From Nesterenkonia sp. (GTDB lineage Bacteria; Actinomycetota; Actinomycetes; Actinomycetales; Micrococcaceae), in assembly GCF_029265375.1 (NCBI RefSeq), contig NZ_JAJUJJ010000021.1, positions 1 to 49,633 of the forward strand: 49,633 bases of DNA. The letters are read 5' to 3'. This document shows positions 1 to 8,812 of the stretch, piece after piece. The notes beneath the pieces are model-generated. The model was given only the letters and a program-made list of their open reading frames with translations. It was not told the DNA's origin and made no database searches. The position numbers and the translations under genes were made by a program. How positions within the stretch are numbered: position 1 is the stretch's first letter; each line of letters opens with the position of its first letter.

Positions 1-401
1 ACCTCCTGCTCGGCGGTGATGCCGCGCGGGGGGTCGTAGAAGTGGTTGGCCGGCTCAGCAACGGCCCAGAACATCAGGATGGTGCCGATGCCGGCGGCGA
101 AGAGCATGCCGAACCAGGAGATGTCGCTGTGCTCGGGCTTCTCGTCGTCATCTCCCAGGCGCATGCGCCCGAAGCGGCCCACGGCCATCCAGAGCAGGAA
201 GAGCAGGAAGATGGTGACACCGGAGGTGTAGAACCAGCCGAGGTTCTCGTAGAGCCATCCGGAGCCGGCGCCCCAGAAGTCTCCCATCTGCTGCGGGATC
301 AGCAGGGTGATGATGACGAATGCGGCGATCAGGCCCACCGATACGAAGAAGATGACCGGGCTCGTTCGCAGCTTGAACAGGTCGTGGACCTTCTCGAGCA
401 T
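1..401 (-). CDS. BCCT-family osmolyte transporter, N-terminal part (cut by window edge)
   Basis: This is the first about 133 residues of a betaine/choline/carnitine-type secondary transporter in the cytoplasmic membrane; the rest lies beyond base 1. The visible part has a first membrane segment (IFFVSVGLIAAFVIITLLI), a second one (FYTSGVTIFLLFLLWMAVG), and then the family signature GMLFAAGIGTILMFWAVAEP, where the usual glycine-rich stretch begins. BCCT carriers bring in glycine betaine, choline or ectoine with Na+ or H+, normally for osmoprotection. The ATG at 401 follows an AGAGGA ribosome site. Substrate cannot be told from this fragment. Family assignment is secure. Confidence 0.88.
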   Translation of the reverse strand, partial: MLEKVHDLFKLRTSPVIFFVSVGLIAAFVIITLLIPQQMGDFWGAGSGWLYENLGWFYTSGVTIFLLFLLWMAVGRFGRMRLGDDDEKPEHSDISWFGMLFAAGIGTILMFWAVAEPANHFYDPPRGITAEQE

Positions 402-453
402 GAGATTCCTCTCGCGTTCGACACAGGCCTTAGGCGGCCCTGGACGGTGCCCT

Positions 454-483
454 ACCGTATGCCTATGATCAGCCGAAACGCAA
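454..483 (-). promoter_or_regulatory. Candidate promoter of the BCCT transporter gene
   Basis: On the minus strand TTGCGT (478-483) and TACGGT (454-459) are separated by 18 bases and lie about 55 bases upstream of the transporter ATG. This fits a sigma-70-type layout but is only a sequence match. The -35 box touches the end of the rpsA terminator hairpin. Confidence 0.35.
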
Positions 484-523
484 CAGAAGCCGCCCAATCC
501 CCAGGGACTGGACGGCTTCTGTT
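482..523 (-). terminator. Terminator hairpin downstream of rpsA
   Basis: Eleven perfectly complementary bases (AACAGAAGCCG at 482-492 and CGGCTTCTGTT at 513-523) enclose a 20-base loop, beginning 22 bases past the rpsA stop codon. In the rpsA direction the stem is followed by a modest T-containing run. Position and perfect pairing support termination of rpsA transcripts. Confidence 0.7.
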
Positions 524-544
524 CAGCTTGTGATCAGCTACCGG

Positions 545-2041
545 TTACTTGCCGGTGAGCTTCTCCCGGAGTGCGGCGAGAGCCTCGTCGGAGGCCAGGG
601 TGCCGCCGTCCTCCTCCGCCGGCTGGGCGGAGGAGTAGTTGGAGGGAGCGGCCTCGGCGGAGCGGCGGGAACCGCCGCCGGACACCGATGCCTCGGCAGC
701 AGCCTCGGCGTCGGCCTCGATAGCCTTGCGCACCTGCTCCTTGTGGGCCTCCCAGCGCTCCTGAGCGGCGGCGTACTGGGCCTCCCAGGCAGCGCGCTGC
801 TCCTCGTAGCCCTCCATCCACTCGTTGGTCTCGGGATCGAAGCCCTCGGGGTACTTGTAGTTGCCCTCTTCGTCGTACTCGGCATCCATGCCGTACAGGG
901 CCGGGTCGAAGTCCTCGGCGTCGGGGTCCACGCCCTCGTTGGCCTGCTTCAGCGAGAGGCTGATGCGGCGGCGCTCCAGGTCGATGTCGATGACCTTGAC
1001 GAAGACCTCGTCGCCCACGGAGACGACCTGCTCGGCCAGGTCCACGTGGCGCACGGCCAGCTCGGAGATGTGCACCAGACCCTCGATGCCGTCCTCGACG
1101 CGGACGAACGCGCCGAAGGGAACCAGCTTGGTGACCTTGCCGGGTACGATCTGGCCCAGAGCGTGGGTGCGGGCGAAGGTCTGCCACGGGTCTTCCTGGG
1201 TGGCCTTCAGGGACAGCGAGACCCGCTCGCGGTCCATGTCCACCTCCAGCACCTCGACGGTGACCTCCTGGCCGACCTCGACGACCTCGTTCGGGTGGTC
1301 GATGTGCTTCCAGGACAGCTCGGAGACGTGCACCAGACCGTCGACTCCGCCGAGGTCCACGAAGGCGCCGAAGTTGACGATGGAGGAGACCACTCCGGTG
1401 CGGACCTGGCCGCGCTCGAGCTTGTTGAGGAAGGTGGAGCGCACCTCGGACTGGGTCTGCTCCAGCCAGGCGCGGCGGGAGAGCACCACATTGTTGCGGT
1501 TCTTGTCGAGCTCAATGATCTTGGCCTCGAGCTCCTGGCCGATGTAGGGGGCCAGGTCGCGGACGCGGCGCATCTCCACCAGGGAGGCCGGCAGGAAGCC
1601 GCGCAGCCCGATGTCCAGGATGAGGCCGCCCTTGACGACCTCGATGACAGTGCCGGTGACCACACCGTCCTCATCCTTGATGCGCTCGATGTCGCCCCAG
1701 GCGCGCTCGTACTGGGCGCGCTTCTTGGAGAGGATCAGGCGACCTTCCTTATCCTCCTTCTGGAGGACCAGGGCTTCGACCTGATCGCCGACGGCGACGA
1801 CCTCGTCCGGGTCAACATCATGCTTGATGGACAGCTCGCGGGACGGGATGACGCCTTCGGTCTTGTACCCGATGTCCAGGAGGACCTCGTCGCGGTCGAC
1901 CTTGACGATGGTGCCTTCGACCATGTCGCCGTCGTTGAAGTACTTCATCGTCTCATCGACGGCAGCGAGGAACTCTTCTTCGGTTCCGATGTCGTTGATG
2001 GCGACCTGGGGGGCACCGGGTGCAGTTGCAGTGGTGGTCAT
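545..2041 (-). CDS. rpsA: 30S ribosomal protein S1
   Basis: The 498-residue protein binds mRNA on the small ribosomal subunit and helps initiation. Four S1 (OB-fold) repeats are visible at about residues 36-105, 121-187, 208-276 and 293-362; the third and fourth carry the typical FGAFVDLGGVDGLVHVSELS and FGAFVRVEDGIEGLVHISEL patterns. The tail of about 135 residues is acidic and low in complexity, as in other actinobacterial S1 proteins, rather than having the six repeats of E. coli. The ATG at 2041 is preferred over an in-frame start 75 bases upstream because it follows a GGAG site and begins the conserved MTTTATAP region. The gene is monocistronic: it has its own candidate promoter and a strong terminator. 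Confidence 0.97.
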   Translation of the reverse strand: MTTTATAPGAPQVAINDIGTEEEFLAAVDETMKYFNDGDMVEGTIVKVDRDEVLLDIGYKTEGVIPSRELSIKHDVDPDEVVAVGDQVEALVLQKEDKEGRLILSKKRAQYERAWGDIERIKDEDGVVTGTVIEVVKGGLILDIGLRGFLPASLVEMRRVRDLAPYIGQELEAKIIELDKNRNNVVLSRRAWLEQTQSEVRSTFLNKLERGQVRTGVVSSIVNFGAFVDLGGVDGLVHVSELSWKHIDHPNEVVEVGQEVTVEVLEVDMDRERVSLSLKATQEDPWQTFARTHALGQIVPGKVTKLVPFGAFVRVEDGIEGLVHISELAVRHVDLAEQVVSVGDEVFVKVIDIDLERRRISLSLKQANEGVDPDAEDFDPALYGMDAEYDEEGNYKYPEGFDPETNEWMEGYEEQRAAWEAQYAAAQERWEAHKEQVRKAIEADAEAAAEASVSGGGSRRSAEAAPSNYSSAQPAEEDGGTLASDEALAALREKLTGK

Positions 2042-2269
2042 GTAGTAGGGGCTCCGATTATGGATAGTTATTCGTAGGGTCAGTGCACGGTCTTGCGCTG
2101 CGGCCAAGTCCGGCACTGAGCGGCGGACAAATGTACAGCGCTTGAGCGCACGCGAACTGGTCGCGTACCTTCGAGCGGGATCTGTAGCAGACGTCAGTAT
2201 CAGCTGCCGCCGGCCCGAATGCCGGACCGGGAAAGCTGCACCAGCTCTGTGCGCAGAACGCGCCAGGTC

Positions 2270-2299
2270 AGTCTATACTCCCGGACCAACGCGATTCAA
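2270..2299 (-). promoter_or_regulatory. Candidate rpsA promoter within the 307-base rpsA-eis gap
   Basis: The gap 2042-2348 contains no convincing gene. On the minus strand TTGAAT (2294-2299) and TAGACT (2270-2275) are 18 bases apart, giving a leader of roughly 220 bases before the rpsA ATG. A long leader would leave room for S1 autoregulation, which is known in other bacteria, but I see no defined operator structure here. Confidence 0.45.
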
Positions 2300-2348
2300 C
2301 CGTGTGCCCGGCCGCAGAGCGGTAACCTGCACCGGCCGGCCTGCGGAC

Positions 2349-3749
2349 TCAGAAGTGAGTGGCGCAGAACGGCGGGGTGGGCAGGTCGAATGTGGCGCTG
2401 AGGGCCGACCAGTCGGCGTCCTCGCTGGCGGTGATGCGTCCGGCGTCGCGCAGTGTCAGCACGGAGGCATCGCCCAGGTAGAGCGAGCTGAGGGTTTCGA
2501 TGTCCATCTGGAAGTGCTGGGGCGTGCTTGCCTCAGCGGCTGCCGGCTGCGAGGCGCTGGTCACCTGCGCCACAGCTCCGGAGACCGAGACCGTGAAGGT
2601 GCCGGCGGCGATGCCCAGCGGGTCGGTCAGCTGCAGGCTGAACTCGCCGTCGGCCGACCATTGACGGGACTCAAGCGCGGTGACCGGGTTGAGGATGCGC
2701 ACCCAGAGCATGTCCTGCAGGCTTGTGATGCGGCAGGCCCGCGGGTTCACCAGAGCCTGCAGGGCCGGGTCCTGGACCGGATAGGAGTGCTGGAAGACGA
2801 CCCTGTCCACCATGTCCATTTGGCCCAGGTGGCGCAGCAGCTCGATGCGCGACTCCGTGTCCACAGTGATCATGTCCCGCACCGTCATCGTGTGGGGCTG
2901 CTGGTCCCATCCCTCGAAGCTGAAGACGGCGTAGCCGCCCAGACTGCCGTCGTCCTTGACATGCACGATCGCCCGCAGTCTGCGGTTCCAGCTGCTGATG
3001 TTCTCCGGGTCCCACCGCGCGGTGCCGAGCTTCCAGTAGGTCGGCTGCCGCTCCACCGAACCCCGGGTGGAGGCGTGGAACGCGGCGAAGGTCTGCTTCT
3101 GGACGTCTTCGCTCCTGCTGGGGTCCACCGGAATCACCCGGCCGGCGGGCGGGGTGCGGAAGCGGATGCCGTCGGGTGTGGCGGTGGTGTTCAGCTCTAC
3201 CTTCTGCTCCCGGGTGGCCGGCCCGAAGCCGAAGCGCCCGTAGATGGATCCCTCGGAGACGGTCAGGGCTGCCAGAGGGATATCGTCCGCCACTGCCTGG
3301 GCCAACCGGGAGGTCATCATATGGGTGAGGATGCCGCGGCGCCGGAACGCCGGGTTGACGGTGACTCCGGTGATCAGCCGCGCCGGCAGCGGCTCCGCTC
3401 CCCCGGCGTTGAGCGTCTTGTCATAGTCGACGAAGGTGCCCACCGGGTAGTCCGGGCCGAAGCCCAGCTGGTGGTAGAACTCGCCCCAGGGCTCCAGTCC
3501 GGTGAAGCCGGGGTCGGGGAAGACCCCGAGGAGCTGCTGCTCGTCGGGGGCCAGCGCCTGCAGGAGGCGCTCGAGGTGCTCATCGGAGAACCAGCGGTCG
3601 TAGAAGCCCTGCTCCACCGCGCGGGTGTAAGCCGCGCTGGCGGCGTCGGGGGTGCCGTCGGCGTCGAAGCTGCCGCTGACCATCCTGCTGACCAGACCTT
3701 CGGCCAACGGTGCTGCGGCAGGAGGCTGCGGGGAGAAGTCGGTGCTCAC
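2349..3749 (-). CDS. eis: Eis-like GNAT N-acetyltransferase
   Basis: A 466-residue relative of Eis (enhanced intracellular survival) proteins, which acetylate amines including aminoglycosides using acetyl-CoA. The acetyl-CoA loop VTVNPAFRRRG is at about 129-139. Tyr170 in SIYGRFGFGPAT matches the position of the general-acid Tyr126 of the M. tuberculosis enzyme. The protein ends in Phe; in M. tuberculosis Eis the C-terminal carboxylate of the last Phe is a catalytic group, so this conserved ending is meaningful. The C-terminal third resembles the SCP2-like fold of the family. The start is GTG at 3749. It lies between rpsA and polA with no sign of an operon. The natural substrate cannot be inferred from sequence. 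Confidence 0.88.
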   Translation of the reverse strand: MSTDFSPQPPAAAPLAEGLVSRMVSGSFDADGTPDAASAAYTRAVEQGFYDRWFSDEHLERLLQALAPDEQQLLGVFPDPGFTGLEPWGEFYHQLGFGPDYPVGTFVDYDKTLNAGGAEPLPARLITGVTVNPAFRRRGILTHMMTSRLAQAVADDIPLAALTVSEGSIYGRFGFGPATREQKVELNTTATPDGIRFRTPPAGRVIPVDPSRSEDVQKQTFAAFHASTRGSVERQPTYWKLGTARWDPENISSWNRRLRAIVHVKDDGSLGGYAVFSFEGWDQQPHTMTVRDMITVDTESRIELLRHLGQMDMVDRVVFQHSYPVQDPALQALVNPRACRITSLQDMLWVRILNPVTALESRQWSADGEFSLQLTDPLGIAAGTFTVSVSGAVAQVTSASQPAAAEASTPQHFQMDIETLSSLYLGDASVLTLRDAGRITASEDADWSALSATFDLPTPPFCATHF

Positions 3750-3806
3750 TCCCTACACCCTATCCCGCACAGCGGCGCCGCGGGAGGTGCGGCTGGGCAG
3801 CCAGAG

Positions 3807-6656
3807 TCAGTGGGCGGCGTCGTGCCAGCTGGTGCCTACGCCCACGTGGACGTCCAGCGGGACGTCGAGGTCCGCCGCGGCGCCCATCTTCTCCACCACC
3901 AGGTCCCGGACCTGGTCCTGCTCGCCCGGGGCGACCTCCAGCACCAGCTCGTCGTGCACCTGCAGCAGCATGCGGGAGGACAGCTGGGACTGCGCCAGAG
4001 CGGCATCCACATCGATCATGGCGCGCTTGATGATGTCGGCCGCCGATCCCTGGATCGGTGCGTTCAGCGCGGCCCGCTCGGCCATCTGCCGCAGCTGGCG
4101 GTTGTCACTGGTCAGATCCGGAAGATACCGCCGTCGCCCGTAGATGGTGGAGGTGTAGCCGTCCTTCTTGGCCTGGGTGACCACATCGCGGAGGTAGTCG
4201 CGGACGGCGCCGAAGCGTTCGAAGTACTCGTTCATCAGCTCACGGGCCTCATCCACCCCGATGCCCAGCTGCTTGGAGAGTCCGAAGCTGCTGAGCCCAT
4301 AGACCAGGCCGTAGCTCATGGCTTTGACCTTGGAGCGCTGCTCGGCGGTCACCTCATCGGTGCCGACGCCGAAGACGCGGGCACCGACGAAGCTGTGCAG
4401 GTCCTCGCCGTCGCGGAAGGCCTGAATGAGCGCCTGGTCACCGGAGAGGTGAGCCATGATCCGCATTTCGATCTGTGAGTAGTCTGCGGTCAGCAGGGTC
4501 TCGTAGCCCTCGCCGACCACGAAGGCGTCGCGGATCTTGCGGCCGGACTCGGTGCGCACCGGGATGTTTTGCAGGTTCGGGTGCAGGGAGCTCAGCCGGC
4601 CGGTGGCGGCTACCGTCTGGGCGTAGGTGGTGTGTATGCGGCCGTCGTCGCCGATGGATTCGATCAGTCCGGTGACGGTTTGGCGCAGCTTGGACGCGTC
4701 CCGGTGCTGCATCAGGTGCAGGAGGAATTCGTTCTGCGTCTTGGCCAGCAGGTCCTGCAGCGTCTCCACGTCGGTGGAGTAGCCGGTCTTGTTCTTCCGG
4801 ACTCCGGCGGTGGGCAGGCCGAGCTCTTCGAACAGCACTGTCTGCAGCTGCTTCGGGGACCCCAGGTTGACCTCGTGACCGACCACCGCGTAGGCGGCTT
4901 CGGCGGAGTCGGAGATCATCTTCTCGAACTCGGCGTCCAGGGCCTGGAGTCGCTCGCGGCTGACGGCGATGCCGGTCAGCTCCATCTGCAGCAGGATCTC
5001 CGCCAGCGGCAGCTCCATCTCGTAGAGCAGCTGCTCGGCCTTGCGGTCCACCAGCTCGGCGTGCAGCGCTGAGGAGAGACTGTGCAGCAGCATCCCCTGC
5101 ACCGCGGCGCCGGCAAGGTCCTCCTCGGTGACTCCTGGGATCACGTCCTGTCCGATGAACAGGTCCAGCTGCCCGCCCTCGGCTTCTGCGCCGTCGCGGA
5201 ATTTCTCTCCGCCGATGTAGTCGCCGGGATCCACCGAGCCGCCCAGGTGCTGGGTGACCAGATCGGCGAATGCGAAGTTTCTGCGGTCCGGCTGCACCAG
5301 ATAGCCGGAGATGACCGTGTCCTCCACCACTCCGCGCAGCGGCAGGCCCCGCCAGGCGAGGCGCTTGCCGGCGTCCTTATAGTCGTGCAGCAGCTTCGGG
5401 GCGCCGGTATCGGCCAGCCACTCCGCCAGGGCGGTCTCCAGCTCCGGCTCAGCCTCTGTGAGCGAGACCACCAGCGCGGTGACCGATTCCTCGGCGGAGG
5501 CGTTGGCCGGGACCAGCACCACTGCCAGGGCTTCGGCGGCACGAGCGGCTTCGTCGCGCTTGGCCTTGGTGGACAGGGACTCTCCGGAGCGGTCCAGGCA
5601 CAGTGTCAGCGCCAGCGGCGAGGTCTCAGCGGCGTCGTCGTCGTTGGTATCCAGCGCCGCCTTGGGGTCATGGGCCTGGAGGAACTCATGCAGATCCGCG
5701 GCGGTGGTGGCGATTCTCAGCTGCGGCAGCGCCTCGGTGGGTTCGGCAGCCAGATCGGCCTCGGGGAAGCGGGCAGCGAAGGTTTCGAAGAGCCGGTCGC
5801 GGATCTGGTTGAACTGCAGCGCGTCGAACAGCGGCTCGACGGCGTCGCGGTTCGGCGGGGTGAGCACGCATTCTTCCAGGTCCACCGGAAGGTCGAGGTC
5901 GCAGACCAGTTTGTTGAGCTCAAGGTTGCGCTGCACATCGCTCAGGGCAGCGCGCAGGTTCTCCCCGGCCTTGCCCTTGATCTCATCAGCGTGTTCGATC
6001 ACCGCACGGGTGGAGCCGTACTGGCCGATCCACTTCGCCGCGGTCTTCGGGCCGACCTTCGGCACTCCGGGAAGGTTGTCGGCGCTCTCTCCCACCAGGG
6101 CGGCGAGGTCGGGGTACTTCTCCGGGGGGACCAGATATTTGGCCTCCACTCCGGCGGGGTCCAGCCGCACGGATTTGGTGACTCCGGAGGTGGGATAGTC
6201 CAGGTGAGTGTTCTCGGTGACCAGCTGCAGGGCATCGCGGTCGCCGGAGACGATGAGGGTCTTCCAGCCGGCGGCCTCGGCCCGGGTTACATAGGTGGCG
6301 ACGATGTCGTCGGCCTCATAGCCCTCCACCGTGACGGCGGGGATGTTCAGCGCGGCGGCCACCTCTTTGATCAGGTCGATCTGCCCGGCGAACTCCGGCG
6401 GGCTCTTCTCGCGCCCGCCCTTGTACTCGGTGTAGCTGGTGTGCCGGAAGGTGGGGGTGTCCAGGTCGAAGGCCAGCGCAATGTGTGTGGGCTGCTCCTC
6501 CCGAATGAGCTTGAGCAGCATATTGGTGAATCCGTGCACGGCATTGGTGTACTGCCCGGAGGTGGTCTGGAAGCTTTCGGTCGGCAGCGCGTAGAACGCC
6601 CGGAACGCCATCGAATGACCATCGACCACCAGCAGCTTATTGCCCTCGTTGCTCAC
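3807..6656 (-). CDS. polA: DNA polymerase I
   Basis: A 949-residue repair and Okazaki-fragment polymerase. The N-terminal 5' nuclease domain covers about residues 1-300, with VDGHSMAFRAFYAL at the start and the helix-three-turn-helix element GVPKVGPKTAAKWI. The central exonuclease-like domain is degraded: the metal-binding pattern is replaced by LDTNDDDAAETS, so proofreading is probably absent, as in other actinobacterial Pol I. The polymerase domain has motif A (TADYSQIEMRIMAHLS), motif B (KVKAMSYGLVYGLS) and motif C (LLQVHDELVLE). The O-helix has Tyr where E. coli has Phe762. The start is GTG at 6656. It is divergent from the thioesterase gene, 50 bases away. Confidence 0.97.
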   Translation of the reverse strand: MSNEGNKLLVVDGHSMAFRAFYALPTESFQTTSGQYTNAVHGFTNMLLKLIREEQPTHIALAFDLDTPTFRHTSYTEYKGGREKSPPEFAGQIDLIKEVAAALNIPAVTVEGYEADDIVATYVTRAEAAGWKTLIVSGDRDALQLVTENTHLDYPTSGVTKSVRLDPAGVEAKYLVPPEKYPDLAALVGESADNLPGVPKVGPKTAAKWIGQYGSTRAVIEHADEIKGKAGENLRAALSDVQRNLELNKLVCDLDLPVDLEECVLTPPNRDAVEPLFDALQFNQIRDRLFETFAARFPEADLAAEPTEALPQLRIATTAADLHEFLQAHDPKAALDTNDDDAAETSPLALTLCLDRSGESLSTKAKRDEAARAAEALAVVLVPANASAEESVTALVVSLTEAEPELETALAEWLADTGAPKLLHDYKDAGKRLAWRGLPLRGVVEDTVISGYLVQPDRRNFAFADLVTQHLGGSVDPGDYIGGEKFRDGAEAEGGQLDLFIGQDVIPGVTEEDLAGAAVQGMLLHSLSSALHAELVDRKAEQLLYEMELPLAEILLQMELTGIAVSRERLQALDAEFEKMISDSAEAAYAVVGHEVNLGSPKQLQTVLFEELGLPTAGVRKNKTGYSTDVETLQDLLAKTQNEFLLHLMQHRDASKLRQTVTGLIESIGDDGRIHTTYAQTVAATGRLSSLHPNLQNIPVRTESGRKIRDAFVVGEGYETLLTADYSQIEMRIMAHLSGDQALIQAFRDGEDLHSFVGARVFGVGTDEVTAEQRSKVKAMSYGLVYGLSSFGLSKQLGIGVDEARELMNEYFERFGAVRDYLRDVVTQAKKDGYTSTIYGRRRYLPDLTSDNRQLRQMAERAALNAPIQGSAADIIKRAMIDVDAALAQSQLSSRMLLQVHDELVLEVAPGEQDQVRDLVVEKMGAAADLDVPLDVHVGVGTSWHDAAH

Positions 6657-6706
6657 CCCTTCAGCCTACCGTCTTCCATCCCTCCGACGCCGATAAGCTG
6701 GAGTCC

Positions 6707-7246
6707 ATGAGTGAAGAGACCACCGCTGAGACCACTGTGCCCACCCCCGCCGCGCCTCCCCTGGGTGAGCCGAGCCCGTTTCCCGACGACGCCGAGCGCC
6801 GGGCCCGCCTGATCGCCGCCGGGGTGCCGGAGGACGTGTGGGAGCATATGGGCCCGCACGGGGTGGCCCCGATGGGGCTGCGGCTGGGCATGAAGTACCA
6901 CGAGATGACCGTGGACAAGGTGGTGGCCACGATGCCGGTGGGTGGCAATGAGCAGAATGTGGGGCTCTTCCACGGCGGTGGTCACCTGGTGCTGGCCGAG
7001 ACCCTGGGGTCGCTGGCCACAATCCTGCATGTGCGGAGGAACCTGGGATGGGACCGCAATGTGGTGGGCATCGAGCTGGGGGCAACTCATCACCGCTCAG
7101 CCACCAGCGGTCTGGTGTGGGCCACCTGCACCCCGATCAACCTGGGCCGCACTCTGGGGGTCCATGAGATTGTGATGCGCGATGACGAGGGCCGCCGGCT
7201 CTCCACCGCGCGGATGACGAACATGATCCTCCCCCCGCGCGACTAG
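6707..7246 (+). CDS. PaaI-type hotdog-fold thioesterase
   Basis: A 179-residue protein with a hotdog thioesterase domain at about residues 55-175. The segment NVGLFHGGGHLVLAETLGSL matches the family helix that begins G-x-x-H-G-G and carries the catalytic region, and GLVWATCTPINLGRTLGVHE is the typical second strand. Such enzymes hydrolyse acyl-CoA thioesters in the cytoplasm. The first about 45 residues are proline- and glutamate-rich and probably disordered. The ATG at 6707 has GGAG close upstream. The gene is divergent from polA and convergent with the GT4 gene; in many actinobacteria a thioesterase of this kind is a neighbour of polA. The acyl substrate is unknown. Confidence 0.85.
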   Translation: MSEETTAETTVPTPAAPPLGEPSPFPDDAERRARLIAAGVPEDVWEHMGPHGVAPMGLRLGMKYHEMTVDKVVATMPVGGNEQNVGLFHGGGHLVLAETLGSLATILHVRRNLGWDRNVVGIELGATHHRSATSGLVWATCTPINLGRTLGVHEIVMRDDEGRRLSTARMTNMILPPRD

Positions 7247-7261
7247 GTGGGCCCTTCCCCA

Positions 7262-7395
7262 CCCTGCCGGCCCGGCTCCCTCCCAGCCTGGCCGGTCCCT
7301 CCCTGCGTGGTCGGCCCCTCCCTGCGTTACGTGTCGGATGGGCCCAAATTCCCGGCTGAAATGGGCTCATTTGGGCCCTTCCAACACGTAAGTTC
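7262..7395. repeat. Dispersed hairpin repeat, copy 1, with C-rich tandem units
   Basis: TTACGTGT (7327-7334) pairs with ACACGTAA (7384-7391), and GGGCCCAAAT (7340-7349) pairs with ATTTGGGCCC (7369-7378). With the GGA/TCC pairing between them this makes a 23-position stem with two mismatches. C-rich degenerate units of about 19-20 bases (GGTCCCTCCCTGCG, GGCCCCTCCCTGCG) lie to its left at 7262-7326. A second copy in the opposite orientation lies at 15129-15300. This copy fills the gap between two convergent genes, so it could also work as a bidirectional terminator. Confidence 0.85.
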
Positions 7396-7419
7396 CTGGA
7401 GAAGACGGACCTGCGCGGG

Positions 7420-8550
7420 TCAGCGGCTCAGGAAGTGGTGCAGGGCAGCTTCGATCGCCTCGGCGTGCCGCTCGGCGGTGTAGCGCCGGCGCACTATCTG
7501 CTGGCCCCGCTCCCCCAGCCGGGCCAGCAGCTCGCGGTCCTGCAGCAGGGTGTGGAGCACCTCACGCAGCGACTCGGCCGATCCGCCATGGAAGTAGCGT
7601 CCGCTGACGCCCTCGACGACGGCTTCGATCTCCGGGCTGGAGTCCCGGTGTCCGGACTCGGCCACCACCGGCACCGCGAAGCCCAGCGCCTGGATCACGT
7701 TGAGTCCGGCACCGCCCACGGACAGGGCGACGTCGGCCTGGGAGTAGAGTTCGGCGAGCCGCCTGAACTCGTAGACAGCACCTAGGAACTCCGCCTCCAC
7801 ACCGGCTTCGGCGAAGAGCCGCTGCAGCCGGGGCCGCTCGACGCCGTCGCCGACGATCAGCACGCGCGGGGCCGGCTGGTCTTCCGGCCAGTCGCGCAGC
7901 GCTTCGGCCAGGATGTCCAGCCGGTGCCGGGTGGTCAGCCTGGAGCAGTAGATCAGCGTGGGGCGGCCGGCCGCGGCGCTTGCCACCTGGGCGCGAGCAC
8001 GGGCGGCATCGGGAAGGTCGGCTTCTGAGTAGAGACTGTTGTAGACCACCTGGATCTTGCTCTCGGGCACGCCGTAGCTGATGCCGAGTTCCTTGGCGCG
8101 GTCTCCGTAGACCATCAGGCCGTCGACCAGGCGGTAGAAGCACAGCCGCAGCTGCCGCTTGGCCCCGCCCTCGGGTCGCTTCCAGCCGTGGCCCCACAGC
8201 AGCACGCGCCGGCGTCGCAGGCGGCCGGCGACGGCGGCGGCCCAGGTGGAGACGGTGTAGATCCTGCCTTCAAGCACATAGGCGTCGAAGCCTCCTCGCC
8301 AGACGGCGGAGACCTGGCCCTTCTCCCACCACAGCAGTCCGGCGGTGAGGGTCTGCAGTGCGGTGACCTGCTGCAGGGTCCGTGCGGAGGCGGACTGGAT
8401 GCGGTCGGCCTGCTGCGCCTCGCTGTTGCTGAACCGCCCCACCATCTCCAGGGCCAGGCTGCGGGACTGGCGCAGTCTGCGCACCAGCGGCTCCCGGTAA
8501 TGGGAGACGGTGGGTTGGATCTGGAATCGGATGCGGGGCCGGCCGGTCAT
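7420..8550 (-). CDS. GT4-family glycosyltransferase
   Basis: A 376-residue GT-B fold glycosyltransferase, presumably acting on the cytoplasmic face in envelope polysaccharide or glycolipid assembly. The N-terminal acceptor half runs to about residue 180. The donor half contains IYCSRLTTRHRLDILAEALR, VLIVGDGVERPRLQRLFAEA and the nucleotide-sugar loop region around GGAGLNVIQALGFAVPVVAE, where GGAGLNVIQAL replaces the usual E-x7-E stretch seen in many GT4 enzymes. The ATG at 8550 follows AGGGTGG. It is transcribed toward the hairpin repeat at 7.3 kb. Donor sugar and acceptor cannot be told. Confidence 0.85.
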   Translation of the reverse strand: MTGRPRIRFQIQPTVSHYREPLVRRLRQSRSLALEMVGRFSNSEAQQADRIQSASARTLQQVTALQTLTAGLLWWEKGQVSAVWRGGFDAYVLEGRIYTVSTWAAAVAGRLRRRRVLLWGHGWKRPEGGAKRQLRLCFYRLVDGLMVYGDRAKELGISYGVPESKIQVVYNSLYSEADLPDAARARAQVASAAAGRPTLIYCSRLTTRHRLDILAEALRDWPEDQPAPRVLIVGDGVERPRLQRLFAEAGVEAEFLGAVYEFRRLAELYSQADVALSVGGAGLNVIQALGFAVPVVAESGHRDSSPEIEAVVEGVSGRYFHGGSAESLREVLHTLLQDRELLARLGERGQQIVRRRYTAERHAEAIEAALHHFLSR

Positions 8551-8647
8551 AGCACCACCCTAGAGCGGCAGCAATGGTGTCCCTGGTCAGGAGCGCATCC
8601 AGGTCTGCGGAGGGCGGCAGCACCGGAACAAACCGGCGCCGCGGCGG

Positions 8648-8722
8648 TGGAGGGGGTGACGGGAATCGAACCCGCATAACCAGCTTGGAAGGCTGGGGCT
8701 TTAGCCATTAAGCTACACCCCC
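8648..8722 (-). tRNA. tRNA-Gly (anticodon TCC)
   Basis: Reading the minus strand, the acceptor stem GGGGGTG/CACCCCC (8716-8722 with 8652-8658), anticodon stem CCAGC/GCTGG around loop CTTCCAA, and T arm GCGGG/CCCGT with loop TTCGATT fold as a complete cloverleaf. The anticodon is TCC, reading GGA and GGG. The 3' CCA is encoded (8648-8650). It stands alone between two glycosyltransferase genes. Confidence 0.95.
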
Positions 8723-8812
8723 GCTGCGCGCGAAGCACCTAGGAACTCTACCAACACCAGACCGTTTGCTCCAACTCGGCGCACCGCTGCCCACGGCAGG
8801 TACGCTCGTGGG

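Noticed and set aside
2142-4478. Long plus-strand open frame of 778 codons opposite eis and polA
   Set aside because: It covers two clearly conserved minus-strand genes, has composition of a GC-rich shadow frame, and shows no recognisable domain. The same applies to long frames at 5082-6710, 17809-19743, 29682-31490 and 44213-46270.
8648-8722. tRNA-Gly as the attachment site of an integrated element
   Set aside because: No integrase, no direct repeat of the tRNA 3' end and no mobile genes nearby; the surrounding genes are envelope and housekeeping genes.
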